Source of the DNA: Planococcus lenghuensis
Lineage (GTDB): Bacteria; Bacillota; Bacilli; Bacillales_A; Planococcaceae
Assembly (NCBI RefSeq): GCF_001999905.1
Contig: NZ_CP019641.1
Coordinates: forward strand, 186,001-250,000
Direction: 5' to 3'
Length of the DNA: 64,000 bases
Every line of letters starts with the position of its first letter. The first letter of the stretch is position 1. Below are positions 54,232-63,145 of this stretch, in pieces. The position numbers were made by a program, and so were the translations under genes. Under the pieces are notes generated by a model. It had not been told where the DNA came from and did not search any database. It saw only the letters and a program-made list of their open reading frames with translations.

Positions 54232-55206
54232 ATGCTAGGCATAGTTCTCCTGTTTGTGCTTTCCGTTCTGTTAAGCATGGCTTTAGGAAAAACTCCGATA
54301 CCCCTTTCTACCGTTTGGGATGCTCTGTTCCACTATGATCCAACGAGTACCCATCACATCATCGTCCGTTCGTCACGTCTGACACGCACATTGATCGCAA
54401 CCACAATCGGGGCAAGTCTTGCAATTGCGGGTATGCTGATGCAGATCATCACCCGGAATCCATTAGCCGCTCCCGATATTTTCGGTGTCAACGCGGGCGC
54501 ATTGTTCTTTATTGTTTTTTCCGCCACTTTTTTATCAGTCGATTCTTTGACTGGATATATGTGGATCGGATTTTTAGGCGCTGGAGTAGCTGGTGTACTC
54601 GTTTATTTTCTCGGTGCGATCGGGGAGGACGGCTTATCTCCAATCCGTCTGGTCCTTGCGGGAACCGCAATCAGCGCACTGTTCATTTCCTTCACGCAAG
54701 GGATGCTCGTTTTAGATGAACAGCGGATGCAAAGCGTGTTATTCTGGCTGTCCGGTTCGGTAGCCGGAAGGAATATGGAAATGCTTCTTCCTGTCCTCCC
54801 TTTCGTCATCATCGCCACTCTTATCGCGTTTTTGATGGGAAAGCCGTTGAATATTTTGATGTCAGGAGAAGATGTGGCAAAAAGTCTTGGTCAGAATACG
54901 GTTTTCGTCAAGCTAGTCGCAGGCCTAATCATCATTTTTCTGGCAGGGGGCGCCGTTGCGATTGCAGGAGCGATCGGTTTCGTCGGTCTTGTCGTACCGC
55001 ATATTGCCAAAGGGATTACCGGGCCGAATTATCAATGGGGACTACCCCTCAGCGGTCTGTTCGGGGCAATTCTTCTTTTGCTTTCCGATGTCATCGCAAG
55101 GGTGATCATCGCCCCTCAGGAAATGCCGATCGGTGTCATGACCGCTTTTTTCGGTGTTCCGTTCTTTATTTACGTGGCTAGAAAAGGAGTGAAGAAAGGT
55201 GACTGA
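54232..55206 (+). CDS. FecCD-type siderophore permease 1 (5' end frameshifted)
   Basis: A ~324-aa permease with nine to ten hydrophobic helices and the FecCD signature (GASLAIAGMLMQIITRNPLA, GAIGFVGLVVPHIAK). From ATG 54191 (MKSIAISP) the frame is off by one at a C5 run (54211-54215) before RQWLFMLG; one more C would give a continuous start, the usual layout for this family. As written, translation can begin only at ATG 54232, which has no ribosome site. Real mutation or homopolymer error. Confidence 0.88.
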   Translation: MLGIVLLFVLSVLLSMALGKTPIPLSTVWDALFHYDPTSTHHIIVRSSRLTRTLIATTIGASLAIAGMLMQIITRNPLAAPDIFGVNAGALFFIVFSATFLSVDSLTGYMWIGFLGAGVAGVLVYFLGAIGEDGLSPIRLVLAGTAISALFISFTQGMLVLDEQRMQSVLFWLSGSVAGRNMEMLLPVLPFVIIATLIAFLMGKPLNILMSGEDVAKSLGQNTVFVKLVAGLIIIFLAGGAVAIAGAIGFVGLVVPHIAKGITGPNYQWGLPLSGLFGAILLLLSDVIARVIIAPQEMPIGVMTAFFGVPFFIYVARKGVKKGD

Positions 55207-56242
55207 GTATTTTACGCTGAGAAGTAAATCGGATTCCTTTTCTATGCAGTTCCATAAACGCTCCCTTTTCCTTTTGGCCTTTTTAGCCATGTTGACCTTT
55301 GGGGTCCTCATTATCAGCTTGTCAGCGGGAAGTAGCTATATCCCTGTTTCATCCGTCATAAAGGAGCTGTTTGCCGAGAGTGAACATGCCTTTGTCCTTA
55401 CTGAATTACGTGCACCACGGGTTTTAATGGCCGCTATCGTCGGAGCTGGGTTGGGCGTTTCCGGTTTGATTTTACAGGGAATCATCCGTAATCCACTTGG
55501 CTCTCCAGACATTATCGGGGTGACCGGGGGTGCTTCAGTAGGAGCCGTCCTTTTTATCGTCTATCTCCTTGGCGAGGTGAGCGTGCACTGGTTACCATTA
55601 GCGTCGATTATTGGAGCTGCTGGCACCACCGCCATCATTTATTTGCTTTCCTGGAAAAATGGAGTAACTCCCATGCGGTTGATTTTAATCGGAATCGCCA
55701 TCTCCGCATTAACAAACGCCGTCATTACCCTCTTCATGGTATCAAGCGAGGCAACAATCGCAACTAGGATTTATTTATGGATGACTGGTAGTTTGTATGG
55801 AACGAACTGGCAGGAAGTCACTATCCTCGTTCCGATCATAGTAATGCTCATTTTCACGTCCTTATTTTTCACAAGAATCGTCAATATCAAGCAACTCGGC
55901 GATGATGTGGCAATCGGGATGGGAGTTCGTCTCCAGTTCTTCCGCCTCCTTCTGCTTGCCTTAAGTGTGGGACTTGCTGGCAGTGCTGTTTCGTTTGCCG
56001 GAGGAATTGCTTTTGTCGGTCTGATCGCCCCACATATTGCCAGACTCCTGCTCGAACGCTCTTTCGGTAATCTTGTATTCGGCACTGCGTTAATCGGCGC
56101 CTTAATCGTCATGATCGCTGACATTATCGCACGTACAGCTTTTTTGCCTTCCGATATTCCCGCAGGTGTATTCACAGCCGGAATCGGAGCGCCGTTCTTT
56201 ATTTATTTGCTTTATAAAAATCGGAAGGGAATGAAGAAATGA
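55199..56242 (+). CDS. FecCD-type siderophore permease 2
   Basis: A 347-aa partner permease (GAGLGVSGLILQGIIRNPLG, GGIAFVGLIAPHIARLL). GTG 55199 overlaps the previous stop by eight bases. It forms the heterodimeric channel with permease 1. It ends in an ATGA overlap with the reductase gene. Confidence 0.92.
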   Translation: MTEYFTLRSKSDSFSMQFHKRSLFLLAFLAMLTFGVLIISLSAGSSYIPVSSVIKELFAESEHAFVLTELRAPRVLMAAIVGAGLGVSGLILQGIIRNPLGSPDIIGVTGGASVGAVLFIVYLLGEVSVHWLPLASIIGAAGTTAIIYLLSWKNGVTPMRLILIGIAISALTNAVITLFMVSSEATIATRIYLWMTGSLYGTNWQEVTILVPIIVMLIFTSLFFTRIVNIKQLGDDVAIGMGVRLQFFRLLLLALSVGLAGSAVSFAGGIAFVGLIAPHIARLLLERSFGNLVFGTALIGALIVMIADIIARTAFLPSDIPAGVFTAGIGAPFFIYLLYKNRKGMKK

Positions 56243-56868
56243 TTGCAGCTTCTTCTTTATTGAATGAATCTTCATGTCGGGCATTCTTACAGCACCAACA
56301 GCAACGGATTCATGCTCCAAACTTAAAAGTGACGGCATCTATGATGATGAAGAAATATGCACAAGTCCTCCCCCCTCAGGTTCTCGATCCTTTGATTTTT
56401 GAAAAACGAGGGAAAGCAATTCCCATTTCTGCCGTTCACTTAAGTGAAGACTTGAAATTCGTTACTGATGAATCACTGATTTTTGAAACAGAATCTGTGT
56501 CTGATTCCTGGAACAGTCTCTTTGCTGATCATCTCACACTTGTGTTGATGGCCTTCAATTCGACGACGAACCTCCATTTGCCGATTTTATGGGAAAACGT
56601 AGCTGTGCGACTGAATTCTTATCTACGGAAAATGATAGAACGCTATCCCGAGCATAATGAACGAATCATAGAGGTGGCAGAGGAATTACAAAGCTTGAGC
56701 GGTGACTGTTTCAAGTGGAATACTCATCCGATGCGTCCCTATCTTACTCCTTCCGCCATATTGACTGAGCAACATAAACGACAAACATGCTGCTATTTCC
56801 ATAAGTTGGATAAAGAAAAGGAAATGACTCATTGTCTTGTCTGTCCGCTGAAAAGCTCCTGTAAATGA
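56239..56868 (+). CDS. FhuF-like [2Fe-2S] ferric siderophore reductase
   Basis: A 209-aa protein with the C-terminal cysteine motif RQTCCYFHKL ... HCLVCPLK (CC, then CxxC), which binds a [2Fe-2S] cluster in FhuF-type reductases that release iron from imported siderophores. It is coupled to permease 2 by ATGA overlap and is the last gene of the operon. Confidence 0.85.
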   Translation: MIAASSLLNESSCRAFLQHQQQRIHAPNLKVTASMMMKKYAQVLPPQVLDPLIFEKRGKAIPISAVHLSEDLKFVTDESLIFETESVSDSWNSLFADHLTLVLMAFNSTTNLHLPILWENVAVRLNSYLRKMIERYPEHNERIIEVAEELQSLSGDCFKWNTHPMRPYLTPSAILTEQHKRQTCCYFHKLDKEKEMTHCLVCPLKSSCK

Positions 56869-56904
56869 TCATGATCTTCATCAAAAAGTGAATGAATACT
56901 ATGA

Positions 56905-57313
56905 AATCGTTACGTATGAACTACCCACCAGCCGCAGTATACGCATCGTCCATCGGACGCTGAATAAACTGGCAGTAGCGCTGGACGGAAATGTCCATCC
57001 GAAAGCCGCCATCTACTCCGACTAAGACTTCCATTTCACGTTTCCAGAGTACCAGCAGCGAGATGAAACAGCTGAGACCCGGGCAGTCCATGTCACGTCG
57101 CGGCAACTGTCTGGATAAGGCCCAATGGAGTCCTTCTTCAGCCATTTTAAGGATGAAGTGAATGTTCAGGAGGTAGCGAATTTGGAAGAACTAAAAGCGA
57201 TGATTGACGATTACGTCTTCCATTACAATACTTCCCGGAAGCAATTGAAATGCCAAACATCCTTTAACTTCTCAAAAAACAGGGGTGAAACACCTATTCC
57301 CGGTGACTATTAG
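56905..57313 (+). pseudogene. Decayed IS3/IS150-type OrfB remnant
   Basis: With several stops the frame reads HPKAAIYSD, then MESFFSHFKDEVNVQE and FHYNTSRKQLK, the end of an IS150-type transposase. It begins 37 bases after the reductase stop. Confidence 0.7.
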
Positions 57314-57479
57314 ACTGTGCCTTCGGTCAACGCATCACAAATGGGTAAGGTCGACCCCGAAGATTGTCCCTTGGTGAATGAGTGAAGAGGTTCATTTAGC
57401 TATACTAAGTCAGTTGCGTCATAGTTGAATGATTGCTTCCTTCTCAACTGTTACAGTTCCTTCAGCCAGCCCACCGATA

Positions 57480-57880
57480 ATTGGTGGAACAAGGACATGC
57501 CAAGGGTCGGCAGGATCGCTTTCACGGTAGGTATACTTTCCTTTTACTTTCTCCACAAGCTGGAGGACTGTTTTTCCCAGTTCCTTTTCCATGTCCAAGT
57601 ACTTTTTAAGATTTCATTCTCCATTTTCAAGTTCGCCACCTGACGGTCTCGCTTTTCATCTTCACTTGTGCTTTCGGGTCACTGCCCAACGACGGATCCT
57701 GTTGGGTTTGCGCTCCAGTTCGCAAGCGACTTCAGTGGCCCTTCTGTCGTCGTCCAGAAGAAGTTTGACCACATATTCCTTGTATTCCGGCGATTTCCGT
57801 TTGCCCATGTTTGACACGTCCTTTGGGTTAGTAGTTTCAATATGTCGAAACTCATTTTGTCGTATCCATTTTTAAGGTAG
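57480..57880 (-). pseudogene. Decayed IS3-family OrfA and right end
   Basis: The DNA from 57700 to 57880 follows the right end of the IS3 at 21740-21930 closely, including the ATG (MGKRKSPEYKEYV) and the end ATGTCGAAACTCATTT. Further left it degenerates (ENEILKKYLDMEKELGK). Confidence 0.7.
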
Positions 57881-58239
57881 AATAAGAGATGTTTTGGTTG
57901 AATACGAGTTGGATTATTCTCACCGTTTTTCAAGGTGCCAAAAATATTTTTTCGACCACCATACTGCCAGATATTTATTTCCTTGATAAATCCTGTAAAA
58001 GCTTGGGTACGCTTCGCTGAAACCAATGGAAATGATTGGTTCTGATCCGGTATGTCATGCACCTTGGATCTCTGCGTTGCTTATGACGACGTACCCTCCC
58101 GTGTCTCATGGCATCTGGTGCCCACATTCCTTCGTTCGGTCTGATCATAAGGCAGAGGCCAGCGAAGCTCCTTTAGAGACTCAACAGGTCGAATGGAAAA
58201 AATCGTGCCGGCTTCTCCGTGTCATGCTTATGCGTATCG
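57881..58239. other. Gene-free stretch
   Basis: Between the IS3 remnant and the IS110 element I see no gene. It may contain the short right end of IS110. Confidence 0.4.
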
Positions 58240-58255
58240 AATGGCGGATGTGATC

Positions 58256-59534
58256 TCAGACTGCCTCTTGGAGGCAGGGCTGGTCGTGCATCATGCGCGC
58301 CGCATCAAAGTGAATGCCTTTGGTGCACAGTGCGTGTAGAATCTTCAAGAGTTTGCCGCACAGGACCACGATGGACTGCTTTTTCCGCCAGGGGTTCTGC
58401 GGGCGGTTCGTATAGTAGTCGTGCAGTTTCCGGAACGCTTCATTGTGTCGGATCATCGGCATCATGACACGGAAGAGGAGCGCCCGGAGCCGCCGTCTGC
58501 CGCGTTTGGAAATCCGCTTCTGCCCCTTATGCATGCCGGAGGAATTCTCCCGCAGTGTGAGTCCCGCAAGTTTGATGAGCTGGCGTGGATCTCGGTAATG
58601 GGTGAAGCTGCCGATCTCGGATAACAGGTCGACGATCGTGGGATCGCCGAGACCCGGAACAGTGGCCAGGAATTCATACTCCGCAGTCGACTGGACCAGC
58701 GCTTTGAGTTCCTGTGAGAGATCATCGATCTCTTCTTCAAGCTGGCGGTACCGGCGGACGAGTGTGGCGATTTCATGTGTGGGCCATCTTCCGTCCTTCC
58801 GTAACGCCGATTGAATCGCCCGCAACCCGGATCAGTTCGTTCGCTTTCGGTCGCTGCGGCGCTTTCATGCCTTTCACTGTCCGGCAGACAGCCAGAAGCT
58901 CATCGTCGCTCATCCGGGCCACGTCACCCGGAAAGGGGACCGTTTCCAGGATGGCCAGCGCCATCTTTCCGAATGTCGGGAATACGCGCCGGAATTCCGG
59001 AAAATACCGGTCGAGCCAGCGAATGAGCTTATTCTTCACGGCGCCCTGCTCTTCCGTCAGATTCGCACGGAGTGTCGCACCGACGCGCAAGTCGGCTTCG
59101 ATGCCTTCCAGGATCCGCGGATAGCTGAACCGGCCGTCTTTCACGAGGCGGGCGATGACGAGCGCGTCCTTGCGGTCATTCTTGGTCGGCAGATTATCAT
59201 CCAGTTCCTTTGAGCGTTTGACGTGCATCGGATTGGTCATGACCAGCGGAATGCCCCGGTCTTTCAGAAAGTAGGCGAGATTGAGCCAGTAGTGGCCGGT
59301 CGGTTCGATGCCGACAACCACTTCTGTGCGCCCACTCGTTTCGAGTGCTTCCAGGATCCGGTCATACAGCAGTTGGAATCCCGCTTGGGATTGCTTGATG
59401 GGAAACGCTTTTTCCAGTTCCCGTCCCCGCTCATCGACGAATACCGCGTAATGGGTGTATTTCGCAATATCCATGCCAATCACGAGCGTACGCTCTGTGA
59501 CTTGATTAATTTTATCGTTCGTTTTAGAATGCAA
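58256..59534 (-). pseudogene. IS110-family transposase, frameshifted
   Basis: Frame 1 (58773-59534) is the RuvC-like DEDD domain: Asp in IGMDIAKYTH, Glu in VGIEPTGHYW, Asp pair in KNDRKDALV. Frame 2 (58256-58825) is the C-terminal Tnp20 domain with the serine region GLGDPTIVDLLSEIG and LIKLAGLTLRENSSG. They overlap near 58785, where a single-base shift separates EGRKMA from HEIATL, so the protein is not made whole unless the shift is programmed. Confidence 0.88.
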
Positions 59535-59660
59535 GTGGCGTCCTCCTTGGCAGCTAAGTTAGGGGTCAATTCGTAGCGTATTGACACCCCGCATCATACC
59601 AAGAGGGCTCTTTCTGTTTCAAGGCCTCTTAAAACCCCCTAACAGGAATGCTCCTTATAA
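59535..59660 (-). ncRNA. Candidate IS110 bridge RNA region
   Basis: A non-coding end upstream of the transposase, the place where characterised IS110 elements encode their bridge RNA. Inferred from position and partial conservation with the remnant at 16150-16294; I did not fold it. Confidence 0.35.
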
Positions 59661-59778
59661 CAAACTGCTACTACTTCTTATCAAGTATTCTCATCCTGAA
59701 AAGAAACGATATTTCTATCCCCATACACTTTAGCTGCGCAAACCTAAATTAATGGCTCTCCTTTTATTTGAAAAGGAG

Positions 59779-59817
59779 TTTACAAAACCATTACATTTTT
59801 GAAACAGGAGCTTAACA
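59779..59817 (+). promoter_or_regulatory. Pho box of the alkaline phosphatase gene
   Basis: TTTACA (59779), ATTACA (59790), GAAACA (59801) and TTAACA (59812) repeat every 11 bases, the period of PhoP-binding TT-ACA repeats in Bacillus. It lies upstream of the gene at 59875. Confidence 0.7.
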
Positions 59818-59874
59818 ATCTCCTGTTAAAGTCATTCTTGTAAGGAAAATCACTTTTTGAGGAGGAACATAACG

Positions 59875-61287
59875 TTGGTTCACAAAAAATGGCGTAACAA
59901 GATAGTACCTGCAATGGTTGTCTCATCACTTTTAGTTGGAGGGGTTGCCGTCTCTTATCCTGGAGCGGAGGCAAAAGAAGATAAGAAGAGCCAAAACACT
60001 ATTGCTAAAGTGAAAGCAGAAAGCCAAAACCAGGCGGAAATCAAAAATGTGATTTTTCTAATCGGCGACGGAATGGGACCGGCATACAACACGGCTTACC
60101 GTGCTTTCAAAGATAACCCTGCAACGCCTTATATGGAAAAAACAGCGTTCGATAAATACCTGGTTGGAATGCAACAGACATATTCTTGGGATCCAGAACA
60201 GAGTGTAACTGACTCTGCTGCTGCAGCGACTTCGCTGGCTGCCGGAATTAAAACCTATAATGGCGCAATTGCCGTTGATATGGAACAGAATGCAGTGAAA
60301 ACAGTGCTGGAAGCGGCAAAAGAAGATGGGAAAGCGACAGGCCTGGTGGCAACATCCCAGATCAACCATGCAACCCCCGCTTCATTTGGTGCCCATGATG
60401 AGTCGCGTCATAATTACAATGATATTGCCGATGATTACTTTGATGACTTGGTCAATGGCGAACATAAAGTCGATGTTCTCTTGGGTGGCGGCACCGCTTA
60501 CTTCGACCGTGCAGATCGAAACCTGGCAAGCGAGTTTGATGAAGACGGGTACGGAGTTGTACTGACAAAAAATGAACTGCTCAATGATGAGAACGATCAG
60601 ATTCTTGGCCTCTTTGCACCGAAAGGACTCGATAAAGCCATTGACCGGAGTGAGGAGACACCTTCCCTTTCCGATATGACCGATGAAGCACTGGAACGCT
60701 TAAGCAAGGACCAGGACGGCTTCTTCTTGATGGTGGAAGGCAGCCAGATCGACTGGGCTGGACATGACAACGATATTGTAGCTGCCATGAGCGAGATGGA
60801 GGATTTCGAACAGGCATTCGAACGGGCAATTGCGTTCGCTGAACAGGATCCTCACACACTGGTTATTACCACTGCCGACCATTCAACGGGCGGATTCACA
60901 CTTGGCCGGGATGGTGAATACAAGTGGGATCCAGCCTCACTAAAAGCGGCGGATCGCACACCGGATTTTATGGCTGCGCTAATTGCTGATGGCAATCCGG
61001 TGGAGGAAGTACTGGCGGAGTATATCGACTTGGAATTGACAGCTGAAGAAGTCCAAACCGTCAAAGACGCGGCTGCCACTAACGATGTTCGTAAAATCGA
61101 CAATGCCATTGAGCATATCTTCGATATCCGATCAGGTACAGGCTGGACAACCGGCGGTCACACAGGTGTCGACGTGAACGTCTATGCTTACGGTCCGCAA
61201 GCGGCGAAATTCATCGGCCTGCATGATAACCATATCCTTGGACAAAAAGTGATGGACGTACTGGGTAACGCAAGAAACGGAAAATAA
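59875..61287 (+). CDS. Secreted alkaline phosphatase
   Basis: A 470-aa PhoA-family phosphomonoesterase. The signal peptide ends near SYPGAEA. IFLIGDGMG binds metal, and the nucleophile is the Ser in SVTDSAAAATS near residue 115. Metal ligands are seen in MVEGSQIDWAGHDND, ITTADHSTGG and the final GHTG. I use TTG 59875, nine bases after GAGGAGG. The Pho box upstream indicates phosphate-starvation control. It is related to the partial gene at 63146-64000, which carries a wall-sorting tail. Confidence 0.93.
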   Translation: MVHKKWRNKIVPAMVVSSLLVGGVAVSYPGAEAKEDKKSQNTIAKVKAESQNQAEIKNVIFLIGDGMGPAYNTAYRAFKDNPATPYMEKTAFDKYLVGMQQTYSWDPEQSVTDSAAAATSLAAGIKTYNGAIAVDMEQNAVKTVLEAAKEDGKATGLVATSQINHATPASFGAHDESRHNYNDIADDYFDDLVNGEHKVDVLLGGGTAYFDRADRNLASEFDEDGYGVVLTKNELLNDENDQILGLFAPKGLDKAIDRSEETPSLSDMTDEALERLSKDQDGFFLMVEGSQIDWAGHDNDIVAAMSEMEDFEQAFERAIAFAEQDPHTLVITTADHSTGGFTLGRDGEYKWDPASLKAADRTPDFMAALIADGNPVEEVLAEYIDLELTAEEVQTVKDAAATNDVRKIDNAIEHIFDIRSGTGWTTGGHTGVDVNVYAYGPQAAKFIGLHDNHILGQKVMDVLGNARNGK

Positions 61288-61295
61288 GAAGAACC

Positions 61296-61327
61296 AATCC
61301 CGCTGCTTTTCCAGTAGCGGGATTTTA
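61296..61327 (+). terminator. Terminator after alkaline phosphatase
   Basis: AATCCCGCT pairs with AGCGGGATT around an 11-base loop, followed by TTT. Confidence 0.8.
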
Positions 61328-61358
61328 TAAGACATTCCAACAGTCCGGAGGAAGCGAT

Positions 61359-62054
61359 ATGAAATTTACGGCTTTTCTATTGAGCAGCTTGCTTTTAATG
61401 ACCGGGTGCTCAAATGCTGTAGAACAGAGTGATTCAGGGAGCGAAACAGTTTCCGAGACAAAAACCGTAGCCGGCAGCTCTAGGGATAACGTGGCGAAAA
61501 AAAACATTCCTGATAATTCGGACACCGGTTACGTCAATAACCCCCAAGCACCTGATACCCGTTCTTTAAATGAGATTGGACAGGTTTTCACTGACGAAGA
61601 CGGAACAGTCACCTTGAAAGCCATCACAGATTACCAGAAGGCGCATACGATTGGCCCCATCCAACTGACAGTTTTCAATATAAAAGTGGTGAACTACTCC
61701 CCTTCTCATGATTTAATCGATTACTTCCATGGCTTCACGCATAGTGAAGATAACTTTAACTATCTCAAGTTACACGTTACGATAGAGAACACTTCTGACC
61801 AGGTGGTGGATTTTGCGCCCGTCTCCATTCTCGAAACAAACGAGGGGGAGAAAAAAGACTTCGATGACGATTTTTACCTTCAGAATTTATATGGCCAGCT
61901 TCAGCCCCATGAAGTGAAAACGGGTGAGCTTGCGTTTGTTCTGGACCAGGAAGACATTGAACACCTGAAGTCAATAAAAATCCACCCAAGTGATGTGTTC
62001 GATGAACAGAAGAACGTATTGAATCCAGGAGAAATCATCGAAATCGATTTTTAA
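61359..62054 (+). CDS. Lipoprotein with DUF4352-like domain
   Basis: A 231-aa protein with signal peptide and lipobox LMTGC, a disordered acidic/Ser-rich linker (~residues 20-60) and a beta-sandwich C-terminus (ITDYQKAHTIGPIQLTVFNI, YLKLHVTIENTSDQVVDFAP) like the DUF4352/DUF5067 domain. The AGGAAG site lies behind it. Surface-anchored; role unknown. Confidence 0.8.
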   Translation: MKFTAFLLSSLLLMTGCSNAVEQSDSGSETVSETKTVAGSSRDNVAKKNIPDNSDTGYVNNPQAPDTRSLNEIGQVFTDEDGTVTLKAITDYQKAHTIGPIQLTVFNIKVVNYSPSHDLIDYFHGFTHSEDNFNYLKLHVTIENTSDQVVDFAPVSILETNEGEKKDFDDDFYLQNLYGQLQPHEVKTGELAFVLDQEDIEHLKSIKIHPSDVFDEQKNVLNPGEIIEIDF

Positions 62055-62258
62055 AAAAGCCTTCTGATGATTTAAGATGTCTTTAAAATAGCCAACGACT
62101 GCTTCCAGGCTTGATTACTTCACTCCAAAGACACTGATTTAAACGAAGATTTTGATCAGACGATTTCTCCTGAAGCAATCAGAGGGACCGCAATGGTTAA
62201 AAGAAAGTATCGCGACCGTTGCGAGGAAGATAACTCGATTGTCAGGAAAGAACGACTT

Positions 62259-62305
62259 GAAAACAGCTGCCGCTAATTCATTTAGCGGCAGCTGTTTTCT
62301 TTCAA
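62259..62305 (+). terminator. Strong terminator
   Basis: GAAAACAGCTGCCGCTAA pairs with TTAGCGGCAGCTGTTTTC, followed by T's. It stands between the lipoprotein gene and the converging sortase gene. Confidence 0.85.
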
Positions 62306-62348
62306 GATATCTCCTTGGCAGAAACAACAACGAATAAAATAATAACTT

Positions 62349-63026
62349 TTAGTGAACTTCTTCTACTTTGATTAATTCTGCCTGAATAATATAACGGTCT
62401 GGGGCTGAACCTATAAAATCAAACGGGTAACAAGTTGTCAACGTCAATGTGGGCTTTTCCTTCTCTACGATTACGGTGCGGTCTTCGGCGTCGGTAATCC
62501 AGATATCTCGGATTTGGTATTCGTATTTTTTCTCTTCTACTTCCAGGTAAAGCCGGTCCCCCTCTGCCAGCTGGTCCAGACCGATAAAGACGGTATCCCG
62601 GTGTCCGGCAAGAGCTGTATGGCGCCGCTCGTTTGGCAGCGTAGTAAAAGAAGAATCATACACGCCGACCCCTTTTTGCAGTGTTTGCTGATCCGTGCCC
62701 CAGTGAATCGGAAAGATTTTTCCCATTTTCGGGATGGTCAGCTGACCGATTTCGTCTCCCTGCTCATAACTGGGTGTCTTTAAGTACTCCTCCTGTTCCA
62801 CTTCTTTTTGCTCTACGGTTTCCGTTGGCTTTACTGGATCATCACCTTCTTCCATAGGGGGTAGAAGTGTAGCTTCCTGTGTCCGGTCATTCCACTTTTC
62901 ATCTATTGACTGGGCCTGCTCTTTATCAATTGTGACGGCGCTCGTCTGGTCCCACCATCCATACCCATTCCAGCCGATGAGGCAGATACCGAGGATAACG
63001 AATAAAATACCTGCTTGTCTTAACAC
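62349..63026 (-). CDS. Class D sortase
   Basis: A 225-aa membrane-anchored transpeptidase (TM residues ~6-26). The catalytic groups are His in ALAGHRDTVF, Cys in LTLTTCYPF and Arg in SAPDRYI. Sortases cleave a LPxTG-like tail and link the protein to the wall. The alkaline phosphatase gene immediately upstream ends in such a tail, so the pair forms a dedicated sorting unit. Confidence 0.92.
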   Translation of the reverse strand: MLRQAGILFVILGICLIGWNGYGWWDQTSAVTIDKEQAQSIDEKWNDRTQEATLLPPMEEGDDPVKPTETVEQKEVEQEEYLKTPSYEQGDEIGQLTIPKMGKIFPIHWGTDQQTLQKGVGVYDSSFTTLPNERRHTALAGHRDTVFIGLDQLAEGDRLYLEVEEKKYEYQIRDIWITDAEDRTVIVEKEKPTLTLTTCYPFDFIGSAPDRYIIQAELIKVEEVH

Positions 63027-63145
63027 GTGGGCACCTCCTTACTTTTAGCTTAGACGAAAAAGAAAGGGCAGGCAACCAACGCCCACCCTCCATACCAGGT
63101 ACTTGAATCTGCGAGAAAAACAGTGCCTTTAACAAATGGTTACCT

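Larger units (their letters stand above)
58240..59660 (-). mobile_element. IS110-family element
   Basis: The transposase region is followed upstream (59535-59660) by a structured non-coding end with long runs shared with the remnant at 16150-16294. IS110 elements lack terminal inverted repeats, so exact edges cannot be set. Confidence 0.75.

Noticed and set aside
57425-57875. Plus-strand frames of 72 and 94 aa
   Set aside because: They are opposite-strand shadows of the decayed IS3 orfA.
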